A stretch of DNA of 64,000 nt, taken from NCBI GenBank assembly GCA_964631235.1, contig CAZVZX010000012.1, positions 50,581-114,580 of the forward strand. The letters are read 5' to 3'. The position numbers and the translations under genes are program-made. The DNA comes from JARKPK01 sp964631235. Its GTDB lineage: Bacteria > Planctomycetota > Planctomycetia > Pirellulales > Thermoguttaceae. The notes below the pieces were generated by a model. The model was not told the origin of the DNA. It searched no databases and was given only the letters and a program-made list of their open reading frames with translations. Shown here piece by piece: positions 1 through 8,982 of the stretch. The stretch's first letter is position 1. Each line of letters starts with the position of its first letter.

Positions 1-1119
1 AGATAACGGTGTCCGCTGACGCGGATCGGCCTGCGGCTCCGTCGTCATCGTCGGCACCGACGACGCCTGGCTCGCCGGCGCTGGGTATTGCGGCCCCGAA
101 ATAGCTCCCGACGCGACCGCCGCATTTGCGGGCGGTAGTACGCCTCCGCTCGGCCCCGGCATTGCCGCTGTTCCGTACGCGGCCGTTCCCGGCATTACTC
201 CCCCGGGCGTTCCCGGCGCGGCGAATGCAGCCGGCCCTTGATTCGGGAAACCGGCCGACCCGGGCATTGCTTGCCCGAATGCACCGGGCGGCATCTGTTG
301 TCCGTCGGTTGCCGGTGCGTATCCGGCGCCGTACGCCGAGGCATTGATCGTGCCCACGGTGTTCGTATTCCGCGTGCGCGCCGGATTCGACGGGATGTTG
401 ATCGTCGTCGTCTGCAACTTGCGCGCTGCCGGCGTACTGCCGCCGCCCGGCGACTGCATCGGTTGATTCGTCGCATGGGCCGACTCGGCGGCCTGCGGCG
501 ATTGATAGTTGGCTGCCCGCACCGAACCGGCATGGTCGGATGCGGGCGTCGGTCCTCCCGAGACCGTCTTTGCATTGTTCTCGGCAACGGCCGCGGGCGG
601 GCCGGGCAACACGTGGCGAGTCTGTTCGCTGACCACCACTGCGCCGGCAACCGGCTCGAAGCGGACGATCAGGCTGATCTCGACTTGCGGATTGCCCACA
701 TCGTCCCACGGCAGCCAAATACTGTAGGAGTGTCCCAGGCTCGACTTGCTGTATCGATCGGCAAGCTGTTCGGGCGTGAACACGAACTTACGGTCGGGCC
801 GAACCTTGTCGGGATCTCGGCCGTCTTCGACGAATGCATAGACGATCAACGCTCCCTCGACCTTGATCGGATCCTTGTTCTGATTGTCGTAGAACATCAA
901 TCGCCCGCCGAAACCGCGTCGCGGGGCGATTCCGGGCTGATAGAGCACGGTGTCTGTCCACATGGCGACAATCTTCGTCGGCGCCGCCGGCTTCTCGTCT
1001 TTCGCAAAGAGCGAGCCGCGCCGGTCTTTCATCCAGGTGGAGCAGCCCGAACTTGAAAGAATCGCCAGACACAACAGCGTCCCCGCGCCGGTCAGTCGAG
1101 TCCATTGTCGGCTTTTCAT
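1..1119 (-). CDS. Secreted lipoprotein, partial (C-terminus beyond left edge)
   Basis: The frame is open from ATG at 1119 to the window edge (373 codons, no stop). The N-terminus reads MKSRQWTRLTG..LLCLAILSSSGCSTW: a basic start, a hydrophobic stretch and a Cys near residue 27 that fits a lipobox imperfectly (S-S-G-C), so lipid anchoring is likely but not certain. Residues about 60-150 are a compact domain (LMFYDNQN..GALIVYAFVEDG..SLIVRFEP). From about residue 170 the protein becomes Pro/Gly/Ala/Gln-rich low complexity that runs off the edge. It starts 155 bp after the stop of the secretin on the same strand, so the two are probably co-transcribed and it may be an accessory lipoprotein of that pore; this role is inferred from position only. 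I do not recognise a named family. Confidence 0.7.
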   Translation of the reverse strand, partial: MKSRQWTRLTGAGTLLCLAILSSSGCSTWMKDRRGSLFAKDEKPAAPTKIVAMWTDTVLYQPGIAPRRGFGGRLMFYDNQNKDPIKVEGALIVYAFVEDGRDPDKVRPDRKFVFTPEQLADRYSKSSLGHSYSIWLPWDDVGNPQVEISLIVRFEPVAGAVVVSEQTRHVLPGPPAAVAENNAKTVSGGPTPASDHAGSVRAANYQSPQAAESAHATNQPMQSPGGGSTPAARKLQTTTINIPSNPARTRNTNTVGTINASAYGAGYAPATDGQQMPPGAFGQAMPGSAGFPNQGPAAFAAPGTPGGVMPGTAAYGTAAMPGPSGGVLPPANAAVASGAISGPQYPAPASQASSVPTMTTEPQADPRQRTPLS

Positions 1120-1273
1120 ATCGCTACCCGAAAGTTCCGTTTCCTGCTTGTTCGATTTGATGCGGCGGCGTTCCATTGGTGGATCGGGAGGCAGCCTATC
1201 GTTGGGGCGGCTTCAACCGATCCGGTCGGCCGCGCGTTGGAATCAACGTTGATCCTTTGGACGGTTCGGCGGC

Positions 1274-4200
1274 TCAATAACGAGTCGGCGGATTCGCCGT
1301 TCTTCGCGGATCGGCGGCCGGCCGCATTTGGTATTGGTTTCCGTTCGAATCGACCCAAGCCCCTGAGTCGTAGATCACATCGACGGTTGCCGGGAGATTC
1401 CCCGATGCACCCGAGACCGGCGCGCCTCCGGCCGGAGGGCTGTAGGGCGCATGTCCGCCATGAATTGCACCGTAGCCCGGTGGGATGTTCGTCGGCGGCG
1501 ATTTACCGTACGCCGCTTCGGGCGGTTGTCCGTATCCCGCGGGCGGCGACGGATAAGGCCCGGCAACGGGCCGGCCGTATTGGTGATACGGCGGTCCGTA
1601 TTCGAATGAGCCGTCTTGATAGGCGGCGGGCTGCACGTGTCCATCGCGCCGCGGGGCAGCGGCCGGCCACCCGCCCGGCTGCTGCGGCTCAAGGGCTGGG
1701 CCGCCTGTGGGGCCGGAGGCTGCCCCGCCTGATCCGCCCGATTCGCCGGAGCGACCGTCTTGATGGTTCGAGCCTTGTCCGGTCGATGGCCCTGGTTGGC
1801 TCTGCGCAGCCGGCTGGTTCGATGCCGATGCCGACGCGGCTGTTCGCGGTGCGGGAATGATCGGCCGCGGCGAGATGGCGGCCATGTCTTGCCGACCGTT
1901 CGGTCGAGCACTGCCCTGGGGGCCCGGCGGAACAACCGGTTCTTGGGGCGCGGTCGGCGGTTCGACGGGCGGTTGCATCGAACCCGCCGGCGCCGACGAG
2001 GGCTGTCCGTGCGGGGCAGGCGTGGGAACGAATTCGCCGTTCCAGGCACCCGGTGCGACCGAGTTCGGCACAATGATCCCGGCCGGGTTCGTGTCGGGAT
2101 AGACGACGGCGGTTTCGGCATCCGACCAATTATCGGTGCGGCGGCGGCCGCCTTCGGTTCCGTGCATCGCGAGCACGTCGCCGAGGCACCAGTGCATCCG
2201 CGCCGATTCGAGCCGTTTGATCCGTTCGGCGTCGGCCTCGGTGCGCACGATGTGCGGAGTCATGATGATCAGCAGTTCCGATTTCTGATCGCTCACGCCG
2301 TCGTAACGGAACAGGTAGCCGAGCACGGGGATATCGCCCAGCAAGGGCACCTTGCGGTGGAATTCGGCCTTGCGGCGATTGATCAAACCGCCGAGTACGA
2401 TCGTTTGGCCGTTGGCCGCCGAAACAGTCGTTTGGGCGGTAATCGTGTTGATTCGCGGCGAACGAATGACCTGTCCGGTGGCGGAGATCGACACGGGAAT
2501 GCCCTCGGCCTCGGGGCCGACTTCCGACTTCTCGGCGTCGATTTCCATAACGATCAGGCCTTCCGGACTGATTCGCGGCGTAACGCCCATAATCAGGCCG
2601 ACGTTTTCCAGCGTAATATTGTTCACCTGCGCCGTTTGGTTGACGGAGGTTCCCACGATCCGCGGCACCCGTTGGCCGACTTGAATGAAGGCCGGCTGGT
2701 TGTCGAGGGTCATCACTTGCGGCCGGCTGAGCACTTCGAGCTTGCGGCATTCCTTCAGGGCGCGAATCAGCACGCTGACGCTTTCACTCGACGCAGTGAG
2801 CACCAGGCCGCCGAAGCCGAGTTCGTTATTCTGTCGGCCGAGCGAGAAGTGCGAAATACCTTGCGTGCCCACCAGTCCCGAGGTGCCCGTCCCGCTGCTT
2901 TGCCCAAGCGGCTGATTGTTGAAGGCGAAGCCCGGCGTGTACGTGGCCGAGGCGATGTCTTGGGTGGTGGCCACCGGGTTGCCGAACTGGTCGTAGGTTG
3001 TCCGCGTCAAAGTGGTGATGTTGCCCAGCAAGCTGCGATCGAAGAGGATCGAGTCTTGCAGGCCCAGCTCGACGCCGAATTCGTCCGTCTTATTCAGCGC
3101 CACTTCGGCGATGAGCACTTGGATCATCACCATCGGGGGGCGCTGGTCGAGTTCCTCGACGATCTTCTTGATCTCGTCGAAGTAACGGGGCGTGGCACTG
3201 ACGATCAGGCTGTTGCTGACCGGTTCGGGCACGACAACCACTTCGCGCTCGATTTGCTCGAAGGGGCTGAGCAGGCCCGGGGCCACCTGCTGCACCTGCC
3301 GCTCGGTTTGCAGGAATTGGTTGATGGCCGTGGCAACATCCGTGGCCGGAGCGTTCTTCAGCCGGTAAACCACGCTGCGGCGGTGGCGCACGTCGCTGTC
3401 GTCCAGCCGCAACAGGATGGCTTCGACCACTTGAAGATCGGATGGCGTCCCCGAAGCAATGATGCTGTTGGTGCGCACATCCACGGCAAATCGCAGGGTG
3501 ACGATCTGGTTTTCGCCGCTTACGGATCCGAGCTGCGCGCCCAATTGGACGGTCGGGCCGGTTTGCGCCCGGGCGAACAGCGCTTGAAGCATCTCGGCCA
3601 GCGAGGTGGCATCGCCATTGACGATGGTGAACACCTTGATCTGAGCCTCGGCGGCTGGCAGTTTGTCGAGCTGATGGATCAATGCCTCGATCAGCTCCAT
3701 GCTTTCGGCCGGCGCCGAAACAAGCAGGGCATTGGCCCGCGTGTCGGCGGTGATCCGCACATCGGTCAGAATGCCCGATTCGAGCTTCCGCTGGCCCTTG
3801 GTATCGACCGTGACGAAGCGAAGCATCATCGACTTTTGATCTTGTGTTCGTTGCAGCCCGCCTTGCTGCTGCGCGGCCGGAGAAACCGGCGAAACGCCTG
3901 GAGCCGCTGTCCCGGTTCGCCCGACGAGCGACTGGCCGCTGACAGCCGCCTGAAGAATCGGGGCCAACTCCTCGGCCAGCGAGTTCTCTAAACGGATGAC
4001 GCGCAGCTCGTTGACCGCCGCGCTGGTCGGCGTGTCCAATCGTTCGATCAGGGCGGCGATTTCGAGCATGTCGCGCGGGCTGGCTTGCACCACCAAGGCA
4101 TTGCTGCGGAAATCAGCGGTCGCTCGAACCCTGGGCCCCAATCCGCCGCGGGCCGCATAGAATTCGAGCACTGCCTGTTGAGCGGCCAAGGCGGCCGCAT

Positions 4201-5578
4201 ACCGCAACTGGAAAACGCGGAATTGCGTTTCGGGATCAACCGGCCGATCGAGCTTCTTCACCAAATCAAGCACCGTTTGCACGCTTTCGCGGCGACCGAT
4301 CAACAGCAAAGCGTTCGGTTTCACTAAGGCATTGATGCTGACGAACCCCTGGCGCAAGGCATAAATTTGATCGTAAAGCGGGGCGATCAACTCCGTCAGT
4401 GCGCCGCAATCGACATGCCGCAATCGATAGACCAGAATCAGCGGTTCGGTTTCGGCACTGAGTTGTTCGATCTGTTCAATGACTTCCATCACCCGCTCGA
4501 CATCGCGCTGATGGCCGCGCAAGACGAGCACATCGAGGCCTTCGAGCATCTCGACCTGCACCGGGCCGATCATCCCGCCGCCCGGCGGTGCCGTGCCTGC
4601 CGCCGGTTGCCCCGGTTGCCCGGCTGCGGGGCCGTTGGTTGCCCCGGGTTGCGGTTGCGGCTGGGGTTGTGGTTGCGGCTGGGGCTGCGGCTGGTTGTTG
4701 GTGCCCGGCTGCGCACTGGTGACGCCGGGAGCGGCCGGAGCAGCCGCAGGGGGCGCTTCGGCTTCACCCTCGCGCTGAAAGAGCACGGTAACCATCGGCA
4801 CCCGTGCCTGCCTGCCGGCTTCGCTGGTGGCCAGTGCGGCGGCCAATCGCTGCGCGGTGTTCGGGGAACTGCGCTCCATGGCTACGGTCCGCGTGATCCG
4901 TTCGGGGCCGGCGTCCGGCGAATCCCATGCCTGGATCAGACGAGTCAGCCCGTCGACGGCGCCGGTCGGACCGCTCAACGTAACGCGATTGGTCTGCTGC
5001 TGGACGTCGATTCGAACATTGCCATTGAGCACGTAGCTTGTCACGCCCAACTCGCGGCTTTGCGCAGTGGTCAATCGCTGACCGAACAGCCCGAGCAACG
5101 ATTCCTCGATCTCGCGCGCAGCATGATGACGCAAAGAGACGACCGAAGAAGCCGTTGCCGGTCGCGAAGTCGTCGCTCCCGACGGCGCGGCTGCTGCCGA
5201 AGGTTGTGCCTTCGGGTTATCCGCCCGAACTCCGCCGGTGGCCGACGGCCCCTGAATCTGTGCGAGCCGAGCGGCTACCGACTGCTGCACATCGAGCGGG
5301 CCTTGAACGATGATCTGACCGCTCCGTGGGTCAGAAGCCACTCGGACATCGGCGCGGCCGGCCCATTGCGATCGTAGCTGGCTGACCAGCGAATCGATCT
5401 GTTCCGGGGGAACACGATACGCGCGGATTGTTGTTTCCGCAGGCTGCGCTTGTTGAGCGGAGGCGATGCGCGAGCCTTCACCGCACGCTGCAATGGCCAA
5501 GCCGGCGATCAACAGCTCGGCAAGAGACAAACGAAATAGTCTGGCGGCGGGATTGGCGGCACGGGGAATCGAAGTCAT
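1274..5578 (-). CDS. Large type II/III-type secretin (GspD-like)
   Basis: Secretins form multimeric outer-membrane pores for type II secretion or type IV pili. This 1434-residue protein has a signal peptide (about 1-42), a first N-like domain (about 48-110), a Gln-Pro dipeptide tract (about 293-313), then repeated N1-type modules each ending in a 'LIxxLD' helix: about 379-445, 449-515, 523-640, 646-725 and 733-810. The secretin core runs from about 816 (MVMIQVLIAEV) through VLSRPQVMTLDN (about 949) to VPLLGDIPVLGYLF (about 1080). After MTPHIVRTEADAERI comes a Pro/Gly/Tyr-rich tail of roughly 270 residues. GspD usually has three N1-type modules and 650-750 residues, so both the periplasmic part and the C-terminus are enlarged. 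Start ATG at 5578 has only a weak purine stretch upstream. The family call is firm; which secretion system it serves cannot be read here because no other Gsp gene is in the window. Confidence 0.92.
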   Translation of the reverse strand: MTSIPRAANPAARLFRLSLAELLIAGLAIAACGEGSRIASAQQAQPAETTIRAYRVPPEQIDSLVSQLRSQWAGRADVRVASDPRSGQIIVQGPLDVQQSVAARLAQIQGPSATGGVRADNPKAQPSAAAAPSGATTSRPATASSVVSLRHHAAREIEESLLGLFGQRLTTAQSRELGVTSYVLNGNVRIDVQQQTNRVTLSGPTGAVDGLTRLIQAWDSPDAGPERITRTVAMERSSPNTAQRLAAALATSEAGRQARVPMVTVLFQREGEAEAPPAAAPAAPGVTSAQPGTNNQPQPQPQPQPQPQPQPGATNGPAAGQPGQPAAGTAPPGGGMIGPVQVEMLEGLDVLVLRGHQRDVERVMEVIEQIEQLSAETEPLILVYRLRHVDCGALTELIAPLYDQIYALRQGFVSINALVKPNALLLIGRRESVQTVLDLVKKLDRPVDPETQFRVFQLRYAAALAAQQAVLEFYAARGGLGPRVRATADFRSNALVVQASPRDMLEIAALIERLDTPTSAAVNELRVIRLENSLAEELAPILQAAVSGQSLVGRTGTAAPGVSPVSPAAQQQGGLQRTQDQKSMMLRFVTVDTKGQRKLESGILTDVRITADTRANALLVSAPAESMELIEALIHQLDKLPAAEAQIKVFTIVNGDATSLAEMLQALFARAQTGPTVQLGAQLGSVSGENQIVTLRFAVDVRTNSIIASGTPSDLQVVEAILLRLDDSDVRHRRSVVYRLKNAPATDVATAINQFLQTERQVQQVAPGLLSPFEQIEREVVVVPEPVSNSLIVSATPRYFDEIKKIVEELDQRPPMVMIQVLIAEVALNKTDEFGVELGLQDSILFDRSLLGNITTLTRTTYDQFGNPVATTQDIASATYTPGFAFNNQPLGQSSGTGTSGLVGTQGISHFSLGRQNNELGFGGLVLTASSESVSVLIRALKECRKLEVLSRPQVMTLDNQPAFIQVGQRVPRIVGTSVNQTAQVNNITLENVGLIMGVTPRISPEGLIVMEIDAEKSEVGPEAEGIPVSISATGQVIRSPRINTITAQTTVSAANGQTIVLGGLINRRKAEFHRKVPLLGDIPVLGYLFRYDGVSDQKSELLIIMTPHIVRTEADAERIKRLESARMHWCLGDVLAMHGTEGGRRRTDNWSDAETAVVYPDTNPAGIIVPNSVAPGAWNGEFVPTPAPHGQPSSAPAGSMQPPVEPPTAPQEPVVPPGPQGSARPNGRQDMAAISPRPIIPAPRTAASASASNQPAAQSQPGPSTGQGSNHQDGRSGESGGSGGAASGPTGGPALEPQQPGGWPAAAPRRDGHVQPAAYQDGSFEYGPPYHQYGRPVAGPYPSPPAGYGQPPEAAYGKSPPTNIPPGYGAIHGGHAPYSPPAGGAPVSGASGNLPATVDVIYDSGAWVDSNGNQYQMRPAADPRRTANPPTRY

Positions 5579-6221
5579 GGGATCTTCTACGACCGTCGTT
5601 CATGGTTTCCCCCCCACCATCTCGCGGCGCGTCGCACCATGCGAAGCGCAAGGTTTACGCAGGACGTAAAATCGGCAAACAATGCCCAGATATCCAATCT
5701 TTACGCCGGATTTCTTGGCGATTTGCTAAAGACCACGTTGCGTGGCCTTTCCCAAATTGCCTATCCTTCTTGGCCGTTGCAACGCATGTATTCGATGGCC
5801 CGTTCCGCGACCAGTTGACGTAGCGTTGCCACGCGGAAGATAAGCGACGGAGACTCGTCCCAAGAGTCCGCCGATAGAGTCCGCCGAAATCGACACTCGA
5901 TAGGCCGGGCTTCGATGAATGAGCGATTAGGCGGTTGAGGCTTGGGGCAGCGAAGGGCTTCAAACCAACGTGGCACGGCGGCTCGGCGGGATCAGTCGCT
6001 CGGTCGGCCCGCCAAAGGGATTCCGGCCAGCGTCCCGGGCCGGTTTGACGGCACAACGCTGCCGAGACGTTTCGTCATCAACGTCTTTGAATCTTGATTT
6101 CGAGGGCGAGCCATCGACGTATTCCCCGAGACAACAACGCTGCTTATCGCGCACGAATACCGCTCTTATTGCGAGAGAAAATCCTCGTCTCGCCTCAACG
6201 CAACCGATGAAAAGCTCTGCA

Positions 6222-6294
6222 TAATTGCGGAAGCGGACGCCAGCGCAGCAAAGCGGCTCTCTTGCGTGCAGCATTTGTTTGGCCGTTTTCCGAG
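6222..6294 (-). repeat. Dispersed intergenic repeat, copy 1
   Basis: Read on the minus strand it carries the family landmarks in order: an AAACGG block, CACGCAAGAGAG, a GCCGCTT..GCTGCG block and CGCTTCCGCAATT at the end. The same order is seen near 6713, 18595, 40306 and 57045. It is non-coding. Copy boundaries are by eye. Confidence 0.6.
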
Positions 6295-6712
6295 TCTAGC
6301 GATCTATCTACGTTCGCCCAATCGGGAAGATGCCCGATTGGTGAGCACCGCGATCGGTTGTTCGCCGACCCGCGTTCATCATTCCGTCGGTCGCGGCCAT
6401 TTTGTGGAATGCATAATCACTTGAAAATCGTTTTGATGCTCGGCTTCGGAAATAGCGTTGACGGACGGACGTATTCCGTCTCGCTTGAGTCGTTTCGTCG
6501 TCGCTTGAGTCTTGTCGTCGAGAAGAGTCGTGGTTGCTGATTACCTTTCTCTTCATTCAGTGCCTGCCGGATGCAAGAGAATCGATTGAAACGACGAATG
6601 CAGGCGAATATCTTTTGCGAGCCGGTAGGACGATTCCAATTTCTCGATACGGCATTTGCATTTCCGCCGATTGCGTTGCGCTCAAGTGGTTTTGCAAATA
6701 GTTCTTCACAAT

Positions 6713-6788
6713 GACAGAAGCGGTCTCCGTCGCAGCGAATCGACCTTCTTGCGTGCAGTTCTCCTTGAAACCGCTTTCGCGGTTGTGT
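6713..6788 (-). repeat. Dispersed intergenic repeat, copy 2
   Basis: On the minus strand it reads ACCGCGAAAGCGGTTTCAAG, then CTGCACGCAAGAAGG, then TTCGCTGCGACGG and CCGCTTCTG, matching the other copies in block order. The first block is itself an inverted repeat (ACCGCGAAAGCGGT), so the transcript would fold. It lies in the gene-poor region about 420 bp from copy 1. Confidence 0.6.
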
Positions 6789-6979
6789 TTATGACACTGG
6801 AGAGCCCCAGAGGAACCTGTCGACACCTAACGGTGGACGATGGCGGCACGTACCAAAATAAATCCACGGCGGTCATGGCGCTTCGCTGCGACGATCGCAA
6901 TGTGCGATGATGGCGAACGAACATTCATTTGATTCGATTGCTCTCGCGCGGTTTTTTGGCAAGCGGCCTTCGTTGATGA

Positions 6980-6993
6980 GAAAAAATTTTTTC
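6980..6993. repeat. A-tract palindrome
   Basis: The sequence is a perfect palindrome, GAAAAAATTTTTTC. Such A6T6 tracts bend DNA and can act as promoter upstream elements or protein-binding sites. Nothing around it fixes a role. Confidence 0.5.
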
Positions 6994-7200
6994 GATCGGT
7001 AGTCCGACATTCGCATTCGCCGTTCGCTTGTCTTCAATCGCGGCGCATCGCCAAGCAGATGGCGCGTGCGCGATCGCATCGTTGCTGAACGACGCGAGAT
7101 CACTCCCGGCTACCAAGGAAGCGGACAAAGCAGCGAACGCCCGCGGAGAGAAACACAAAGAGAATTACTCGCGTCCGTTGGAATGCGCAGCCTGCACAGT

Positions 7201-7220
7201 ATTAGTGTGAAGACACTAAT
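7201..7220. repeat. Inverted repeat (hairpin, 8-bp stem)
   Basis: ATTAGTGT and ACACTAAT are perfect inverted repeats separated by GAAG. Directly downstream AGTCC (about 7222) could pair with GGACT (about 7279), and AGGCTT with AAGCCT, so the stretch 7201-7330 has the look of a folded RNA. No T-tract follows the hairpin, so it is not an intrinsic terminator. Confidence 0.5.
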
Positions 7221-7308
7221 GAGTCCGATGAGGCTTTTCTGGTGCTCGGTGCGGAAGCCTGTTCGCGATGCCGTGTGGGACTTGTCTGACGGCGTGTTTC
7301 TAAGTGCT

Positions 7309-7330
7309 TGTCGCAACGAAGCTTGCGACA
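7309..7330. repeat. Inverted repeat (hairpin, 8-bp stem)
   Basis: TGTCGCAA (7309-7316) and TTGCGACA (7323-7330) pair perfectly around a six-base loop CGAAGC, with flanking GC pairs possible across a one-base bulge. It is part of the hairpin cluster in the gene-poor region. No run of T follows on either strand. Confidence 0.5.
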
Positions 7331-7950
7331 GCTTGTCGGTCGTTGTGCGTTGCGGAGGTTCCCTGCCGGGCCTCTTTGCGGCAACGGCGTGCGGCCGAGC
7401 ATGAACGCCGGGGACGGCCGGGCCGGCCGACGCCTTGTTGTCAAGCGAGGTTGTCTTGCCGTTGGAAGGTCTCGCCGCAACGCCGCCGGCGCTTGTGTGA
7501 CGTGCAATGCACGCTTGACGAAACGGTCAGACGTCGGTCTGAACGAGCTGGATGATTGACGGTGCCATCTTCACGCGCGTGCGAAATGCGACGCAACGTC
7601 GAGCGGACCGCGGCGGCGACTCAACGGCGAGTTGCGATCGCGGCAAGAGGCGGAAACGGTCTTGGTTCGCGACGATTGAGCTTGAACAAATCAGAGATTT
7701 CGATACGATCTAACACAGTTGCAGCGTGCATTGCATCGGAAGTGCGGGTGCCTGCTGCGGCGGTCGCTCGGGCATGGTTGCTCGGGTGACAACACGGGAT
7801 AACAGCGGCGACTTGTTTCGGCACGATGAGGTGCCGGTGGCAGGATGTCGCAACGTTTCGTTGTTTGTTTCCGTGGCGAACGGTGGCCGGTGCGGTCCCA
7901 GCCCGCATTGGGTTTCACCTGAGCCGAACCCTTTTTAGGAGGACTTTGCG

Positions 7951-8028
7951 GTGGCCAAGAAGAAGGCAGCCAAGAAGGTTGCGAAGAAGGCAGCCAAGAA
8001 GACGACGAAGAAGGCGGCCAAGAAGTAA
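7951..8028 (+). CDS. Lys/Ala-rich histone H1-like mini-protein (25 aa)
   Basis: A GTG start at 7951 follows a near-perfect Shine-Dalgarno AGGAGG at 7938-7943 with 7 bases spacing. The 25-codon product starts (M)AKKKAAKKVAKKAAKK and continues TTKKAAKK: essentially repeats of AAKK with no acidic or aromatic residue. Such tails are the hallmark of the bacterial H1-like (Hc1/Hc2-type) DNA-condensing proteins, and short AAKK-repeat proteins are frequent in planctomycetes. It probably binds DNA or RNA non-specifically. It is much shorter than typical Hc2 proteins, which are over 100 residues. A good hairpin terminator follows 73 bases after the stop, which supports this being a real, independently transcribed gene. 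The alternative is a decayed remnant, but the strong ribosome binding site argues against that. Confidence 0.7.
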   Translation: MAKKKAAKKVAKKAAKKTTKKAAKK

Positions 8029-8101
8029 GGCCCGCGCTTTCCGCCGAACTCGCATGCGGCGGATTGCCGTTGATCTTCTCAACTGCTCCGACGAGAAAGA
8101 G

Positions 8102-8130
8102 ACGCCCGGCACGGCTGACCGGGCGTTTCT
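8102..8130 (+). terminator. Intrinsic terminator, probably bidirectional
   Basis: ACGCCCGG (8102-8109) and CCGGGCGT (8119-8126) form a perfect 8-bp stem around a 9-base loop, followed by TTCT. It lies between the histone-like gene and convergent rnc; on the opposite strand the stem is followed by CTCTTTCT, so it may serve both. Confidence 0.65.
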
Positions 8131-8244
8131 AATTTCTTGGGCCGATCTTCGGAAGAACGTTTGCCACTGGGGCAAGCGGCGATTCTCGGGCGGGCAGCGG
8201 ACGGTGGGCCGCGACACCCCGGCGGTTGCAAGTCGGGTAATCGC

Positions 8245-8982
8245 TTAGTCGGCCGCGTGGGGAGCGAGTTGACCGGCCATTTCGCTCAGCGCGTTGCGCG
8301 CGGCACGCTGTTCGGCCTCTTTCTTGCTTCGGCCCCAAGCGGCGGAATACTGGTTGCCCGCCACCATGGCCGCGATCTTGAAGCACTTGCTGTGATCGGG
8401 CCCTTTCTCGTCGAGCAATTGGTAGATCGGGGTGGCGCCCAAATCGCGCTGGGCGACCTGTTGAAGGAGCGACTTGTAGTTGTTCCCCGTTTCCCCATCG
8501 ACGGCAGCCTCGATTTCCGGCCCCATGTGGCACAGTACGAACTGGCGGCACGCGTGGTTGCCGCCATCGAGGTAGATGGCCGCCACAAGCGATTCGAATA
8601 CGTCGGCAAGCACCGATTGGGGAACGCACGGACTGGTGGTCATGCCCTTGCCGAGGATCAGCACGTCGTTCAGCCCAAGCGACTGGCTGATGCGCGCGCA
8701 GGTTTGCCGACTGACGACGACCGATTTGACTTTGGTCAGGTCGCCTTCCAAATAGTCTGGGAATTGGTGGAAAAGCTGCTCACAGACGATCGCGCCGAGC
8801 AGGGCATCGCCGAGAAACTCCAGGCGCTCATTCGAAAGCAAGCGATGATCGGCTCCCGAGGCATGGGTTAGCGCCGACTGAAGCAGCCGTTTGTCTCGAA
8901 AGACGTAACCGAGTCGTCGTTCGCAATTTTCGAGCAATGCGGAAAGCTCGGAATCACTGATTGAAGAGTGGTCGATGCTCAT
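8245..8982 (-). CDS. rnc: Ribonuclease III
   Basis: RNase III cleaves double-stranded RNA in rRNA and mRNA processing. The 245-residue protein has the usual length. The catalytic domain carries the signature NERLEFLGDALLG (about residues 50-62), and VFESLVAAIYLDGG supplies the second acidic set. The C-terminal dsRNA-binding domain has the GRSKKEAEQRAARNAL helix (about 217-232). The frame stays open further upstream, but that extension is basic and low in family similarity, so I start at ATG 8982 (MSIDHSS); no clear Shine-Dalgarno decides it. The gene converges on the histone-like mini-gene and probably shares its terminator. Confidence 0.95.
   Translation of the reverse strand: MSIDHSSISDSELSALLENCERRLGYVFRDKRLLQSALTHASGADHRLLSNERLEFLGDALLGAIVCEQLFHQFPDYLEGDLTKVKSVVVSRQTCARISQSLGLNDVLILGKGMTTSPCVPQSVLADVFESLVAAIYLDGGNHACRQFVLCHMGPEIEAAVDGETGNNYKSLLQQVAQRDLGATPIYQLLDEKGPDHSKCFKIAAMVAGNQYSAAWGRSKKEAEQRAARNALSEMAGQLAPHAAD

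Larger units (their letters stand above)
5579..7950. other. Gene-poor intergenic region
   Basis: No reading frame in these 2.37 kb looks like a protein; the open frames have random-looking Arg/Ser-rich compositions and no ribosome binding sites. The region holds two minus-orientation copies of a dispersed repeat (about 6222-6294 and 6713-6788), a 14-bp A-tract palindrome (6980-6993), an 8-bp-stem hairpin (7201-7220), a second 8-bp-stem hairpin (7309-7330), and a short direct repeat TCGCTTGAGTC near 6480 and 6503. It could carry promoters for the flanking genes, a structured RNA or decayed DNA. I see no RNase P, tmRNA, SRP RNA or tRNA signature. Confidence 0.6.

Noticed and set aside
1760..3991. 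743-codon open frame on the plus strand
   Set aside because: It lies entirely antisense to the secretin; its composition (Arg/Gly/His-rich) and lack of family motifs mark it as a high-GC shadow.
7213..7235. Hammerhead-ribozyme-like CTAATGAGTCCGATGAGG
   Set aside because: The core would need CTGATGA and a following GAAA in the right place; both are missing.
5579..7950. Replication origin
   Set aside because: The region is gene-poor and AT-richer, but there is no cluster of DnaA boxes and no dnaA, dnaN or parAB nearby.
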